Notes: generated by a model not told the origin, from the sequence alone. A stretch of 64,000 nt of DNA from Sphingobium sp. YR768 (GCF_900111125.1 NZ_FOGE01000001.1:1-64000), one strand, 5' to 3'. Shown: positions 1-9,186, counted from the first letter of the stretch. A program made the numbers and translations.

Positions 1-89
1 TTTCGCCATGCTCGCTGGCCTCCATGCCCAGCAAGCATCTTGAATCAGAAAATCACCCCAAAGGGAATCCCGCTTGAATCAGCCAAACG

Positions 90-1370
90 TCATCCCGCTC
101 TAGGTTTCGCCTGGCGCACAAAACTCTTGCGGTCCACCGACACCAGGCCGAATTGCGGGCCATAGCCCGATATCCATTCAAAATTGTCGAGCAGCGACCA
201 GTGGGTGTAGCCCAGCACCGGCACGCCTTCGTCCATCACCACCTTCAACCCCCGCAACGATTGCGGGATATAGGCTTGGCGGAGGGCATCGTCGCTCGCT
301 GCGATGCCGCTTTCGGTAATCAGGACTGGCTTACCCGTACCCTGATGGGCGTAACGCACGCTGTTGCCGAGCGATGCCGGGTAGATTTCGCGGCCGTCGC
401 TCGCCATCGGCGCGCCAGCCGGCGGCGGGACCAGTCCCTTGGTATCGTAGCGGCGACGGGTATAGTTTTGGACGCCGATGAAATCGGCATGGGTCCGGGT
501 CACATCAAACCAGGGTGCATAGACCGCCCGGCGCTTAGCCGCCCGATAACTGTCATCTTCGCCGACAAGTTGGTCGTCCTCGACCGCCAGCCCGACGCCG
601 ACCGGTAGTGCGGGTCGCAACGCCTTGATTGCCTGATAGGCCTTGATATGCGCGGCGACCATGGCTGGCGTCACATCCTGTTCGCTGAACAGCGCGCTGG
701 CAAAGCCGGGCATGCCCGACGCCCTGGCCGCAGCGCCCAGCATCGCCTTGACGCCGCCCATGAAGGCGGGCGGCAGCGCAACGAAACGCAGCAGCGCCGA
801 GACATTGGGTTCATTGAGCGTCACGGCATAGGCGATGCGATCGCCCAGATGACGCATCGCCCGGTCGCAGAAGCGGGCGAAGATATCGGCGCCGTCAGGC
901 GACTGGAAATGCCCCTGCCCCGCGAACCATCGCGGCACGCTGAAATGGCTGAAAGTGACGATCGGCGCCAGGCCGCGCGCCAGACAGCCGTCGACCATCC
1001 GGCCATAATGGTCCAGCATCGCGGTGGAAAACTGGCCCGGTTCCGGCTCGATCCGCGCCCATTCGATGCCGAAGCGATAGGCGTTGAGGCCCAGTGCCTT
1101 CACCAGATCCAGATCCTGCGCCCAGCGTTGTAGGCTGTCGCAGGCATCACCGGACGGCTCGACGAACAGGGTCGGCTTCACATGTTCCAGCAGCCACATG
1201 TCGGACGCGGCATTATTGCCTTCCACCTGATGCGCGGCGGTCGCCGAGCCCCAGAGGAAGTCTTTCGGGAAATCACGCTTTCCCTTGTTGGGCGCGGCAA
1301 GGACCGGTGCGGCCACGCCCGCCGCGCAGATGCCAAGCATCGCGCGGCGGGACAGATCAGCCTTCATCAT
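90..1370 (-). CDS. exported glycoside hydrolase family 1 (beta-glucosidase-like)
   Basis: Family 1 glycoside hydrolase, a retaining enzyme that hydrolyses beta-glycosides. Visible signatures are FLWGSATAAHQVEG near the N-terminus, TLNEPN (acid/base Glu near residue 187), ITESG (nucleophile Glu near residue 353) and the C-terminal NFEW motif. The N-terminus carries SRRAML followed by a hydrophobic stretch ending AAP, which looks like a Tat-type signal, so the enzyme is probably periplasmic. I chose the ATG at 1370 because it forms an ATGA overlap with the stop of the upstream phospholipase gene. A longer reading to 1385 and a start at 1367 are also possible. It is the last gene of the TetR-receptor-phospholipase-glycosidase run. 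The natural substrate is unknown. Confidence 0.85.
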   Translation of the reverse strand: MMKADLSRRAMLGICAAGVAAPVLAAPNKGKRDFPKDFLWGSATAAHQVEGNNAASDMWLLEHVKPTLFVEPSGDACDSLQRWAQDLDLVKALGLNAYRFGIEWARIEPEPGQFSTAMLDHYGRMVDGCLARGLAPIVTFSHFSVPRWFAGQGHFQSPDGADIFARFCDRAMRHLGDRIAYAVTLNEPNVSALLRFVALPPAFMGGVKAMLGAAARASGMPGFASALFSEQDVTPAMVAAHIKAYQAIKALRPALPVGVGLAVEDDQLVGEDDSYRAAKRRAVYAPWFDVTRTHADFIGVQNYTRRRYDTKGLVPPPAGAPMASDGREIYPASLGNSVRYAHQGTGKPVLITESGIAASDDALRQAYIPQSLRGLKVVMDEGVPVLGYTHWSLLDNFEWISGYGPQFGLVSVDRKSFVRQAKPRAG

Positions 1371-2584
1371 TTGCCGACATTGCATTTGGCGACGACGCTA
1401 TTGCAGCGCCAGCCATGGGCGAAGGGCGCCAGATGATAGCCATTGGCATAGACGTTGGGCGCGCTCAGATAATCGGTGGAGATGATCTGCGCCCCGCTCG
1501 CCAGCGCCGCATCGCGGCGGCGGGCGTCGTCATTGCGCGCGTCGACGGTGTCGATGTCGGCGCGGGCACGCACCAGATAGCCCTTCTTCACCGCGTCCCT
1601 GATTTCCGCGCCATGGCTCAGCGCATTGTCGAACAGCATGAAGGCGGTGTGGGCCATGCCGGGCTTGCCCTGGACGAAGGCCATACGCCCCTGCAACGAC
1701 GGCCGACCGTCCAGATAGGGGGCGAAAGCCGGCAGGTTCATGCCCGGCACCAGGAACAGGAAGATGAACTTGCCCCGCGCCGCCTGCACGCTCGGCCAGC
1801 GCTTGGCGAGCGCCGCGGCCTCCAGCGTCGGCATGGAACCGCGCAGATCGTCGGGCGCGAAAACCTTGTCGCGGCCCAGGATCGTGCGGATGCTCTCGTC
1901 CACCTCGTCGAACGCCGCCTGGTCGAAGGGCGGCACGGTCGCCGCACCGGGAATGGCACGGTCCAGGCCAGACAGTTTGGGCTCCAGCAGGATGAAGACC
2001 GGGCTATGGTCCGGTTCGCTGTCGGACCATTGTTTCAGCAGGGTCAGGCAGGAGCGGAAGCTGGGGCATTGGCTGCGGAAATCGAGGTCGGCGACATGGA
2101 AGACCTTGATCCCCGGCTTGCGCAGTTCCTCGGCATAAATCGGCGCCAGATCAGTCGCACCCTGTTCGCGCAACTGGCGATAGGGCAACGGGTCGGCATA
2201 GGCGCCGCCCTTGGGGTCGGGTTGCAGGTCCAGTTCGATGCTGCGCACCCCGCTGCGCAACTGCGCCTGCAAAGGCATCTGCACATAATCCAGCGTCTTG
2301 GCCATGTCGGTCAGGCGGCCGGGATGCTCATCCTCCATCGCCGCGCGCTGGGCTGGTGTCATCGGCAGCCCCATCTTTTCCATCAACGCAGCCAGGCGCG
2401 GCGCCATCAGCGCCATGACGCGCGGGTCTGCGGGCATGGCATAGCTGTTATGCGTGCCCACCACCTGAATCTGGTTGATGGACAGCGCATCGTCCCGCGC
2501 TGCGCTGTCCATCGCCTGCTCTCCCCAAGCCGCGCTCGCGATGAGCGCGGCGGCGGCGATTCCGCCAGCAATCGTCTTGTTCAT
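1367..2584 (-). CDS. exported Ca2+-dependent phosphoinositide phospholipase C-like protein
   Basis: About 405 aa with an N-terminal signal peptide (MNKTIAGG, hydrophobic core, cut near SAAWG). The mature part has the TIM-barrel PI-PLC-like features VVGTHNSYA (catalytic His near residue 45), SIELDLQPDP and VFHVADLDF, matching the Ca2+-dependent phosphoinositide phospholipase C family (PF16670). It would cleave a phosphodiester, probably of inositol lipids, outside the cytoplasm. The ATG at 2584 is preceded by a GGGGAAG-like ribosome site; the reading frame stays open upstream into the receptor gene, but that extension is not signal-like. It follows the receptor by about 30 bp and overlaps the glycosidase, so it is likely co-transcribed with both. 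The substrate is inferred from family only. Confidence 0.78.
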   Translation of the reverse strand: MNKTIAGGIAAAALIASAAWGEQAMDSAARDDALSINQIQVVGTHNSYAMPADPRVMALMAPRLAALMEKMGLPMTPAQRAAMEDEHPGRLTDMAKTLDYVQMPLQAQLRSGVRSIELDLQPDPKGGAYADPLPYRQLREQGATDLAPIYAEELRKPGIKVFHVADLDFRSQCPSFRSCLTLLKQWSDSEPDHSPVFILLEPKLSGLDRAIPGAATVPPFDQAAFDEVDESIRTILGRDKVFAPDDLRGSMPTLEAAALAKRWPSVQAARGKFIFLFLVPGMNLPAFAPYLDGRPSLQGRMAFVQGKPGMAHTAFMLFDNALSHGAEIRDAVKKGYLVRARADIDTVDARNDDARRRDAALASGAQIISTDYLSAPNVYANGYHLAPFAHGWRCNSVVAKCNVGK

Positions 2585-2615
2585 GATTGTGCTTCCCCGA
2601 AGGCTCTGTGGAAGA

Positions 2616-4901
2616 TCAGAAACTGACGTTGACGAAACCGCCAACCGTGCGGCGCGCATTGGGCGAGGTGTAGTGGAGCAGGCCCAGCGCCCCATATTGC
2701 TGCCAGCCGGTCGAGAAATATTTTTCGAACAGATTGCGGGCATAGACACCAAATTCGACCGTCTTGCTGGGCAGGCTGAAGGTCAGGCGGCCATTGACCA
2801 GGCCATAGCCGGGCACATTGGAATAATCCGGCTGGCCCACCACGGTCCAATATTCGCTGCGATAGGCATAATCGGCATGGGCGCGCACGCCAAAGCCCGA
2901 CCCGAATTCGGTTTCATAGTCGATCGCCGCCGTACCCGCCCATTTGGGCGAGTTGGTCAGGCGCGATCCGGTATAGTCGGTAGTGGTGTTATAGACATAG
3001 TCGGTGAACTTGGCGTCGGTATAGGTCAGCGCCCCCGACAGGGTCAGGCCCTTCACCGGCTGGACCGCGACATTGCCTTCCACGCCCTGGGTGCGCAGGC
3101 CGCCGGCATTGCCGATCACCGTCGCGTCGAGCAGACCGCCCGCCCCGTCGGGGATCTTGGTCAGGATGGTTGCCTGGAAATCCTTGAAGTCGGACCGGAA
3201 GATGTCGAGGTTCAGGCGCAGGCGGCGGCCGAACCATTCCGACTTGATGCCCGCTTCCCAGGCCTTGACCGTCTCATCCTTGTAAGGCGCATATTTGTTG
3301 CCGACGAAGGCGATACCGGCTGGCTTGTAGCCGGTCGAATAGCTCGCATAGAGCATGACATTGTCCCTGACCTGCCATTGCGGGGCGATGCGATAGGAGA
3401 AATTGTCGCCCTTCACCCGGCCGAAATCGATCGCCGGCGCGGCGCTCGATCCCACAAATGTCGGGGTGTAGCCGGCAATGGCCTGTGCATTGACGGTGAT
3501 GAAATCCAGGCTCTGCGAGTTATTGTCGTGCGTGTAGCGCCCACCCAGCGTTAGGCTTAGCGCTGGCGTGAAGTTGAACTTAAACTGGCCAAAGGCCGCA
3601 ATCGTTTCATTATTGGCATCAAACAGCGAAGCATTGGCATCGATCCCGGCCGCGCCGGTCAAGGCGTACAGCGTTTGGAGCGGCGTACCGTTCGCATCAT
3701 AGAGCGGCGTTCCCAGCGTTGCCCATTGGGCCTGGATTTGGCGGGCATGGAGCTTGTTGTAGAAGACCCCCACCAGATATTCGACGAAACCTCCAGTCGG
3801 CGAAGCCAGATGGATTTCCTGGCTGACCTTGTCTGTATCCAGATATCCCAGGTTGAACGGAATATAGGCATATTGATCGGCCGGCGCGAGGTTCGCTGGG
3901 GTCGAATTATCATATCGGGTCAGTCGGTAAGCGGTGATCGAGGTCAGATCATGATCGCCCAACTTCGCGTTGATCCGCAGCGAGGTGCCATATTCTTCCG
4001 TCGTGATTTCGCCGAAAGAGGAGTCAGCCGTATCGGCGCTCCTGGGACCGGGATAGACGCCAAGATTGTTAAGGATCGCTGTCAGAGCGGCTGACTGGCC
4101 CGACACCGGCGTGCGCACACTGCTGTCCCAATGATAGGCATAGTCGCCCGACAGCATCAGATTGAAGCTGTCCGACGGCTCCAGATAGAGCTTCGCGCGG
4201 CCGCCATATTCATGCTGCGATCCGACCAGCCGGTTGAGCGTCACATTACGGCCGAACCCGTCGAACGCCTGGTCGAAGCCGGACACCCGCAACGCCGCGA
4301 TCGGTCCCAGCGGAATATTGACGGTGCCGTTCAGGATGCGCTCTTCATGCTCGCCGAAGCTGGCGCTGGCACGCACCGACAGGTCACCGATCTTCGGCTT
4401 GCCGGTGGTCACCGCGATCACGCCAGAGGTCGCATTCTTGCCGAACAGCGTGCCCTGCGGCCCCATCAGCACGTCAACGTGCTCGATATCGACCAGCCCG
4501 GTCAGGCCGTTGGCGCGCTGGCCATCCATCACCACATCATCGACGACGACGCTGACCGACTTGGCATTGGAAAAATCGAAGGACGTGCTACCGACGCCGC
4601 GGATCTGGAAGGCCGCACCCTGGGTCGGGTCATATTGCACGCCCGGCATCGTATATTGAAGGTCGGTGACCGAGGTGTAGCCGGTCTTGGCCAATGTATC
4701 GCCGGTAATCGACTGGATCGCCAGCGGCACCTTCTGGCTGCTCTCGCTACGGCGTTCGGCCGTCACCACGATTTCCGGCAGTGCCTCACCCGCTTCGGCG
4801 GCGTCCTGCGCCTGGGCGATGCCCATGCCCAGCGGCAGGGTGCCGCCGACCAGCATCGTCGAAAGCAGCAAGAGGCCGCGCTTTGTCTTGTACCCGAACA
4901 T
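2616..4901 (-). CDS. TonB-dependent outer-membrane receptor
   Basis: About 761 aa. It has a signal peptide ending AQAQD, a TonB box-like EIVVTAERR, a plug domain (VPLAIQSITGD, YDPTQGAAFQIRGVG, GPQGTLFGKNATSG) and a long beta-barrel ending in aromatic VGGFVNVSF. This is the FyuA/oar-like class expanded in sphingomonads for import of carbohydrates, aromatics or lipids. The ATG at 4901 has a GGAGC ribosome site; upstream in-frame residues are not signal-like. It lies directly downstream of the tandem TetR regulator, with two operator-like boxes between them, and upstream of two exported hydrolases. That suggests substrate-induced uptake of a glycosylated or inositol-containing compound; the ligand is not known. 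Confidence 0.9.
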   Translation of the reverse strand: MFGYKTKRGLLLLSTMLVGGTLPLGMGIAQAQDAAEAGEALPEIVVTAERRSESSQKVPLAIQSITGDTLAKTGYTSVTDLQYTMPGVQYDPTQGAAFQIRGVGSTSFDFSNAKSVSVVVDDVVMDGQRANGLTGLVDIEHVDVLMGPQGTLFGKNATSGVIAVTTGKPKIGDLSVRASASFGEHEERILNGTVNIPLGPIAALRVSGFDQAFDGFGRNVTLNRLVGSQHEYGGRAKLYLEPSDSFNLMLSGDYAYHWDSSVRTPVSGQSAALTAILNNLGVYPGPRSADTADSSFGEITTEEYGTSLRINAKLGDHDLTSITAYRLTRYDNSTPANLAPADQYAYIPFNLGYLDTDKVSQEIHLASPTGGFVEYLVGVFYNKLHARQIQAQWATLGTPLYDANGTPLQTLYALTGAAGIDANASLFDANNETIAAFGQFKFNFTPALSLTLGGRYTHDNNSQSLDFITVNAQAIAGYTPTFVGSSAAPAIDFGRVKGDNFSYRIAPQWQVRDNVMLYASYSTGYKPAGIAFVGNKYAPYKDETVKAWEAGIKSEWFGRRLRLNLDIFRSDFKDFQATILTKIPDGAGGLLDATVIGNAGGLRTQGVEGNVAVQPVKGLTLSGALTYTDAKFTDYVYNTTTDYTGSRLTNSPKWAGTAAIDYETEFGSGFGVRAHADYAYRSEYWTVVGQPDYSNVPGYGLVNGRLTFSLPSKTVEFGVYARNLFEKYFSTGWQQYGALGLLHYTSPNARRTVGGFVNVSF

Positions 4902-4960
4902 GATTCTTGCTCCGTCCCATCGAACCGTTGGGCCGCGCACTAGAATCGCAACTTTACCGT

Positions 4961-5021
4961 TTTAAGACGATCGTTCGATCAATTTATCCAATTAAATTTA
5001 TATTTAAGACGATCGTTCGAT
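4961..5021. promoter_or_regulatory. paired 19-bp operator-like boxes upstream of the TonB receptor
   Basis: The sequence TTTAAGACGATCGTTCGAT occurs exactly twice, at 4961-4979 and 5003-5021. The spacing is 42 bp start to start, close to four DNA turns. Each copy contains the palindrome ACGATCGT and the inverted pair ATCG-TT-CGAT. The spacer is AT-rich and could hold the receptor promoter. The upstream copy overlaps the last codons of the TetR gene. These are the expected binding sites for the adjacent TetR-type regulator; binding itself is inferred. Confidence 0.7.
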
Positions 5022-6200
5022 TCTTGCGAAATGCCGGGACATGTCTGGAAACGGCTCGGCCAGCGCGCCGCGAGCAAGGATTTCAAGGCCATGGCCGATC
5101 AGCGCGACGACGATTGCCTGTATCCGTGCGCGATCGCCATCGACCGGCACGCCGATCCATTCCGCCACCTGCACATGGACATTTTCCGCTCGCCGCCGTC
5201 GCATATCGATCGCGAAAGGCAGAAAGGCAGGATTGCGATTGGCAAGCAGTGCGCTCTCATGGGTCAGTTGGATAATCGTGCCGCTGCCAGGCGCGGTGCC
5301 GTTCGAGGCGCGAATGTCCGTCCGCATCCGACGATAGATCGCCTCCACCCCGCCGAAGACGATGTCGCGATGGGTCGGGAAATGATGGGCGACGCTCGAC
5401 GCTGCCATGCCCGACGCCTGGGCGACCGCGCGGTGCGACAGCGCGCCCACGCCATCTGCGACGATCAGGTCGGCGACATGGTCGGCCAGCGCGGCCTTGG
5501 GGCCCTGGGGTATGATGTCGGCGGCGTCCAGTGCATCGGCCGATGGCACTGCGAGGCGATCGACCAACGCCATATGCCATTGGCTTGCCGCCGGCGCAGG
5601 TGCCTCCGCCGGATCGCGCAACAAAGCTCGTATGGTCGACTGGCGCAACAACCGATAGTCGGCCATGTCGCCAAGCGCGATCGAGAAGGGGCGCTCGTCA
5701 AGGCAATAGGCGTGGATCGCATCAGCCAGCCGGTCGCCGTCCGGCGACATCTTCAGCATCTCCCGCCACATCGCCGCCGACCGATCGATCAGCCGGGGCA
5801 CATCTGGCACGGTTTCTGGTATCCGGCTGGCGAGCAGCGCCAGTTCACAGGTAACAATGGCCGAGATGCGCTGCTCGCCCGCCATCAGGTCGAGCCAGGC
5901 GCCAACCAGATCGGGCAGCAAACCCGCACCGACCGGTTCGATCCCGTTGAGCCGCAGCAGGAAACCCTTGGCCACGGCGTCAGCAAGTTCGATCTCGCGT
6001 GCGATGACAGCCGTGACCAGCGCAGCGCGATCGCCGATACGATAGCTGATCGATCCGACCGACATCTCTGCCTGCTCCGCAACGGTCCGCAGGCTCATGC
6101 CTGCCAGACCGAGTTCGGCGATCACCGTGCGCGCGGCATCGACGATGGTGATATTGGCCGCCGCGTTGCGGATGGCCGTGCGGTCTGCCGGAGCGTTCAT
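5004..6200 (-). CDS. transcriptional regulator with two TetR-type DNA-binding domains
   Basis: About 398 aa, roughly twice a normal TetR protein. A first TetR HTH is seen near residues 15-62 (GMSLRTVAEQAEMSVGSISY) and a second near 233-282 (ALSHRAVAQASGMAASSVAH). Each is followed by a ligand-domain-sized helical region of 150-170 aa. This reads as a fused tandem of two TetR units rather than a frame error, since the frame is continuous. The ATG at 6200 was chosen because it has a GGAAGG site; an ATG at 6212 and a longer form are possible. It probably controls the downstream receptor-phospholipase-glycosidase genes through the two boxes at 4961-5021. A single chain could provide both halves of an operator-binding pair. 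Confidence 0.85.
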   Translation of the reverse strand: MNAPADRTAIRNAAANITIVDAARTVIAELGLAGMSLRTVAEQAEMSVGSISYRIGDRAALVTAVIAREIELADAVAKGFLLRLNGIEPVGAGLLPDLVGAWLDLMAGEQRISAIVTCELALLASRIPETVPDVPRLIDRSAAMWREMLKMSPDGDRLADAIHAYCLDERPFSIALGDMADYRLLRQSTIRALLRDPAEAPAPAASQWHMALVDRLAVPSADALDAADIIPQGPKAALADHVADLIVADGVGALSHRAVAQASGMAASSVAHHFPTHRDIVFGGVEAIYRRMRTDIRASNGTAPGSGTIIQLTHESALLANRNPAFLPFAIDMRRRRAENVHVQVAEWIGVPVDGDRARIQAIVVALIGHGLEILARGALAEPFPDMSRHFARIERSS

Positions 6201-6332
6201 GTCGCCTTCCATATCGCGCAACACGAAACAGTCCAGTATGACCATTCGAAGCCATCGTCAGCTTCACCGTCTCTTGCTGAATCGTCGTCTCAGCCATCGG
6301 CACCTTGGGCTGGCCTTCGCAGAGACGGGGAA

Positions 6333-6360
6333 CCGGGCGGCATGCGCGCATGCCACCCGG
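6333..6360 (-). terminator. long perfect hairpin, possible terminator or REP-like palindrome
   Basis: Two 14-bp arms, CCGGGCGGCATGCG and CGCATGCCACCCGG, pair with one G-T-type mismatch and essentially no loop. The hairpin lies about 60 bp past the stop of the methyltransferase gene on the minus strand and upstream of the TetR gene. There is no clear T run, so a terminator role is only likely, not shown. Confidence 0.4.
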
Positions 6361-6419
6361 CCCCAAAATTAGGATAGAAGGCGTCCAGAAATCTAGGGGC
6401 TACTCAGACCGAGCTTTTC

Positions 6420-7142
6420 CTAGCGCCTCGCCTTCGTTGCGAACCAGATATGATGAAATTCGCCATCACTGCCGACGAATGCGGGCACGCTCTGTTCTTC
6501 CACGCTGAAGCCAGCGTCTTCCAGACTGCGGTCAAACCCTGCCGCAGGATAAGCAGACCAGATTGCCAGAATACCGTCGTTCTTAAGCGCGGCATGCGCC
6601 GAGCGCAGGCCCCAGTTGCAATAGAGTCGCTCATTTTCGGGCTGTATCATACCGTCAGGGCCATTATCGACATCCAGCAGGATCGCGTCATAGCGGCCCT
6701 GCGCGGCGGCGATCACATCATGCACATCGCTGACATCGATGGTCAGGCGCGGGTCGGAAAGATGGTCGCCGAAGATATGCGCCAGCGGCCCTTTTGCCCA
6801 GGTCACGACCTTGGGCACCAGTTCCGCCACCGTGATGGACGACTGTAGCGACCAGGCAGACAAAGCCGCCCCTAAGGTAAAGCCCATGCCCAGCCCGCCG
6901 ATCAGCACATCGCCATCGCGATTGCCAAGGCGCTGCCAGGTCATGGTCGCCAAAGCCTCTTCCGAGACATGGTCGCAACTGCCCATCAGTTCTTCCGAAC
7001 CGAAGTGTATCGAATAATGATCGTCGGACTTGAGGAGGCGCAATATCCCGCCGCCGGGTATGTCCGCTATATCTACGACTTCTACATCCTGCGGATAGGG
7101 AGTGGGATCGACTGCGCCGGAATTGCCTGACTGGACTAACAT
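6420..7142 (-). CDS. spermidine synthase-like SAM-dependent methyltransferase fold protein
   Basis: About 240 aa. The glycine-rich motif LIGGLGMGFTLGAAL, followed by ITVAELVP and a DAILLDVDNGPDG segment, is the Rossmann core of the spermidine synthase/polyamine aminopropyltransferase superfamily. The N-terminal tetramerisation strands resemble SpeE only loosely and the protein is short. Many such proteins in Proteobacteria are annotated spermidine synthase-like without shown polyamine activity. The ATG at 7142 sits 6 bp after the stop of the upstream DUF6481 gene and has an AGGCGGA site, so the two are probably one transcript. Exact substrate is unknown. Confidence 0.75.
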   Translation of the reverse strand: MLVQSGNSGAVDPTPYPQDVEVVDIADIPGGGILRLLKSDDHYSIHFGSEELMGSCDHVSEEALATMTWQRLGNRDGDVLIGGLGMGFTLGAALSAWSLQSSITVAELVPKVVTWAKGPLAHIFGDHLSDPRLTIDVSDVHDVIAAAQGRYDAILLDVDNGPDGMIQPENERLYCNWGLRSAHAALKNDGILAIWSAYPAAGFDRSLEDAGFSVEEQSVPAFVGSDGEFHHIWFATKARR

Positions 7143-7147
7143 TCCGC

Positions 7148-7456
7148 CTATTTACGCGCCTTGCGCGCTGCGTAGCGCGCATCGCGGACCGCCTTGCGCT
7201 CCGCTTCGGTCAGGATCACGGGTTTGGCCGCTGCCGCCTTCTCGCGCTTGGCGATCTTCGCGGCTTCCCGCTCGCGCAGCATCGCTTCACGCCGTTCCTG
7301 AGCAGCGGCTTCTTTTGCAGCACTTTTGGCCAGCCGCTCTGCCTGTTCGGCTTCGCTGAGCGGCGCTTTGTTACGCAGCAACTCCAGCGCTTTGTCCTTG
7401 GCAGCCTTGGCTGCGGCGGCCCGGTCATGAAGACCCGGTTCCCTATATCCTCGCAT
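7148..7456 (-). CDS. small basic coiled-coil protein, DUF6481-like
   Basis: About 102 aa, very rich in Ala, Lys, Arg and Glu, beginning MRGYREPGLHDRAAAAKAAK. It has heptad-like charged repeats throughout and a basic C-terminus (ARYAARKARK). The start motif and composition match the DUF6481 family common in sphingomonads; function is unknown. ATG at 7456 has an AAGGA site; a TTG at 7459 is the alternative. Highly charged helical proteins like this may bind nucleic acid or act in stress, but nothing in the sequence settles it. Confidence 0.7.
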   Translation of the reverse strand: MRGYREPGLHDRAAAAKAAKDKALELLRNKAPLSEAEQAERLAKSAAKEAAAQERREAMLREREAAKIAKREKAAAAKPVILTEAERKAVRDARYAARKARK

Positions 7457-7611
7457 CAAAGTCCTTCTTGTTCACCGGTTCCCAACCGCTCCACGCTCGT
7501 CCTACCGGCACCCACTGGATCAAGCCCAAAGGCACATACAGCAGACAACCGCCCGGACTTTAACCGGAAGGCACTTTCGCTAGCGATTTCAGGGGTTTCC
7601 TACTGAAAGGC

Positions 7612-7687
7612 TGGTGCCGCTTACGTGACTCGAACACGTGACCCCATCATTACGAATGATGTGCTCTACCAACTGAGCTAAAGCGGC
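7612..7687 (-). tRNA. tRNA-Thr (anticodon CGT)
   Basis: A full cloverleaf reads on the minus strand: acceptor GCCGCTT/AAGCGGC, D stem GCTC/GAGC, anticodon stem CATCA/TGATG with loop TTCGTAA (anticodon CGT), T arm ACGTG-TTCGAGT-CACGT, and an encoded 3' CCA. Length is 76 nt. Confidence 0.96.
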
Positions 7688-7870
7688 GTCGGGGCGGGCA
7701 GATAACAGCGGTCGGGGCGAAGGACAAGCGGGCATTTGCATCCTTTTGCTTCTTTTCGCATTCGTCGCGCAAAACCCGCAGCACGGCGGCCTATTTACCG
7801 CAAATTTACCATCCAATGCGATGGTCCGATCCGACAATGCCGCATTCTGGCCTGAGATAGGGACGATTGG

Positions 7871-9181
7871 ATGGACACCCTGCGGGGGCATGACGCCGCC
7901 AATGACGAAGATGATTTCGACTATGCCGATGCCATGGAGGTCGAAAATCCGCCGGCCCTCGTTTCCGACGAGCGGCGCATGCAGGTGCGCGCCTATAATT
8001 ATTGGGCTTCGCTGCTGGGCGACCGCACCCTGCCCTCGATCGAAGATCTGGTGCCGGACCAACTGGAAGATTTCGGTCCGCATGCGGTGCTGCTCGATTT
8101 CAGCGTCGGACTCGATAATCCCGCCATCGTCTATCTGGGCACCGCGCTGCGCCAGGAGTGCGAGATCGAAGGGACGATCGATTATATCAACGACGTGCCG
8201 GCCCGATCGCTGCTGTCGCGGCTGACCGACCATTATCTTCAGATCATCGCCAATGCCGCGCCCATCGGCTTCGAAGCCGAGTTCGTGAACCAGCGCAATG
8301 CGGAGATCATGTATCGCGGCATATTGATGCCCTTCTCCTCCGATGACGAGACGATCGACTTCGTGTTCGGCGTCATCAACTGGAAGGAAGCGGCGAGCCG
8401 CAGCGAAACCGAAACGCTGGAGCAGGAGGTCGGCGAAGCGCTGCGCACCGCTCCGGCGCAACAGAGCAGCACGCCGATCTGGGCCGATGGTCCTGCCGCT
8501 CCGGCCGCTTCCAACTATTTCGAGGCGGACGAGGACGAGGAGGAGGACGACACGCTCGACCTGACCGGCATGGAATGCCCGCCCGACGACGCCTCCCTGT
8601 CCGACTGGCTGGCGCTCGCCCGCGATGGCGCCGCCCGTGTCCGCATCAGCGAGGCGCGCAGTCATGCCGCGCTCTATCGTGCGGTCAGCCTTTCTTACGA
8701 CTTTGCACTGGTGGCAAAGGTGCGGCCGGACGATTATGCCGAACTGCTGGCTGACTATGGGGTGAAGGCGCAGGCGCGTAGCCCGATGACGGCCATCATC
8801 AAGCTGGTCTTCGGCGCAACCTATGACAAGACGCGCATCACCGAATATGCGACCGCGCTCGACCATGCGATGAAGGCGGGATTGGACGTCGGTGCGCTCA
8901 GCGATTATCTGGCCGCCTATCGCGGCGGCCTCAAGGCACTGGTTCAGGAAGAACGCGCCGCGCGCAAAGTTGACGCCCCTGCCCGGCCCGACAGGCGCCA
9001 GAAGGCCCGCGCCGCGATCAGGGCCGCGGTTGCGATCGATCCGGTTGCCGTCGCCACCGATGCGGATGGTCTGGCCGTGGTCATCGCCCGGCGGGAGGCG
9101 GACGGCACATTGGCGATCGTCGCTGCCCTGCCAGAGGATTCGGATTTGGGTCAGCGAGTGATCACCGTCGCTGGCTCCTGA
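7871..9181 (+). CDS. PAS_5-type PAS domain protein of unknown role
   Basis: About 436 aa with no signal peptide or membrane segment. Residues about 35-170 (RAYNYWASLLGDRTLPSIEDL through FVFGVINWKEA) match the PAS_5 family found in alphaproteobacterial signalling proteins. A very acidic linker (EADEDEEEDD) follows near residue 220. The C-terminal 200 residues form an unassigned helical region ending in an Ala/Arg-rich stretch. No kinase, GGDEF or HTH domain is visible, so it may be a sensory adaptor. It stands alone between tRNA-Thr and the NAD-GDH gene. The C-terminal half is not recognised. Confidence 0.7.
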   Translation: MDTLRGHDAANDEDDFDYADAMEVENPPALVSDERRMQVRAYNYWASLLGDRTLPSIEDLVPDQLEDFGPHAVLLDFSVGLDNPAIVYLGTALRQECEIEGTIDYINDVPARSLLSRLTDHYLQIIANAAPIGFEAEFVNQRNAEIMYRGILMPFSSDDETIDFVFGVINWKEAASRSETETLEQEVGEALRTAPAQQSSTPIWADGPAAPAASNYFEADEDEEEDDTLDLTGMECPPDDASLSDWLALARDGAARVRISEARSHAALYRAVSLSYDFALVAKVRPDDYAELLADYGVKAQARSPMTAIIKLVFGATYDKTRITEYATALDHAMKAGLDVGALSDYLAAYRGGLKALVQEERAARKVDAPARPDRRQKARAAIRAAVAIDPVAVATDADGLAVVIARREADGTLAIVAALPEDSDLGQRVITVAGS

Positions 9182-9186
9182 TCACA

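Noticed and set aside
1094..2626. 510-codon plus-strand frame across the phospholipase gene.
   Set aside because: It is a GC-driven shadow with Arg/His-rich composition and no domain; the minus strand has a clear signal peptide and PI-PLC motifs.
5004..6200. Two adjacent TetR genes joined by a sequencing error.
   Set aside because: The frame is continuous, the linker region is helical and of normal composition, and no internal stop or start with ribosome site was evident at the junction.
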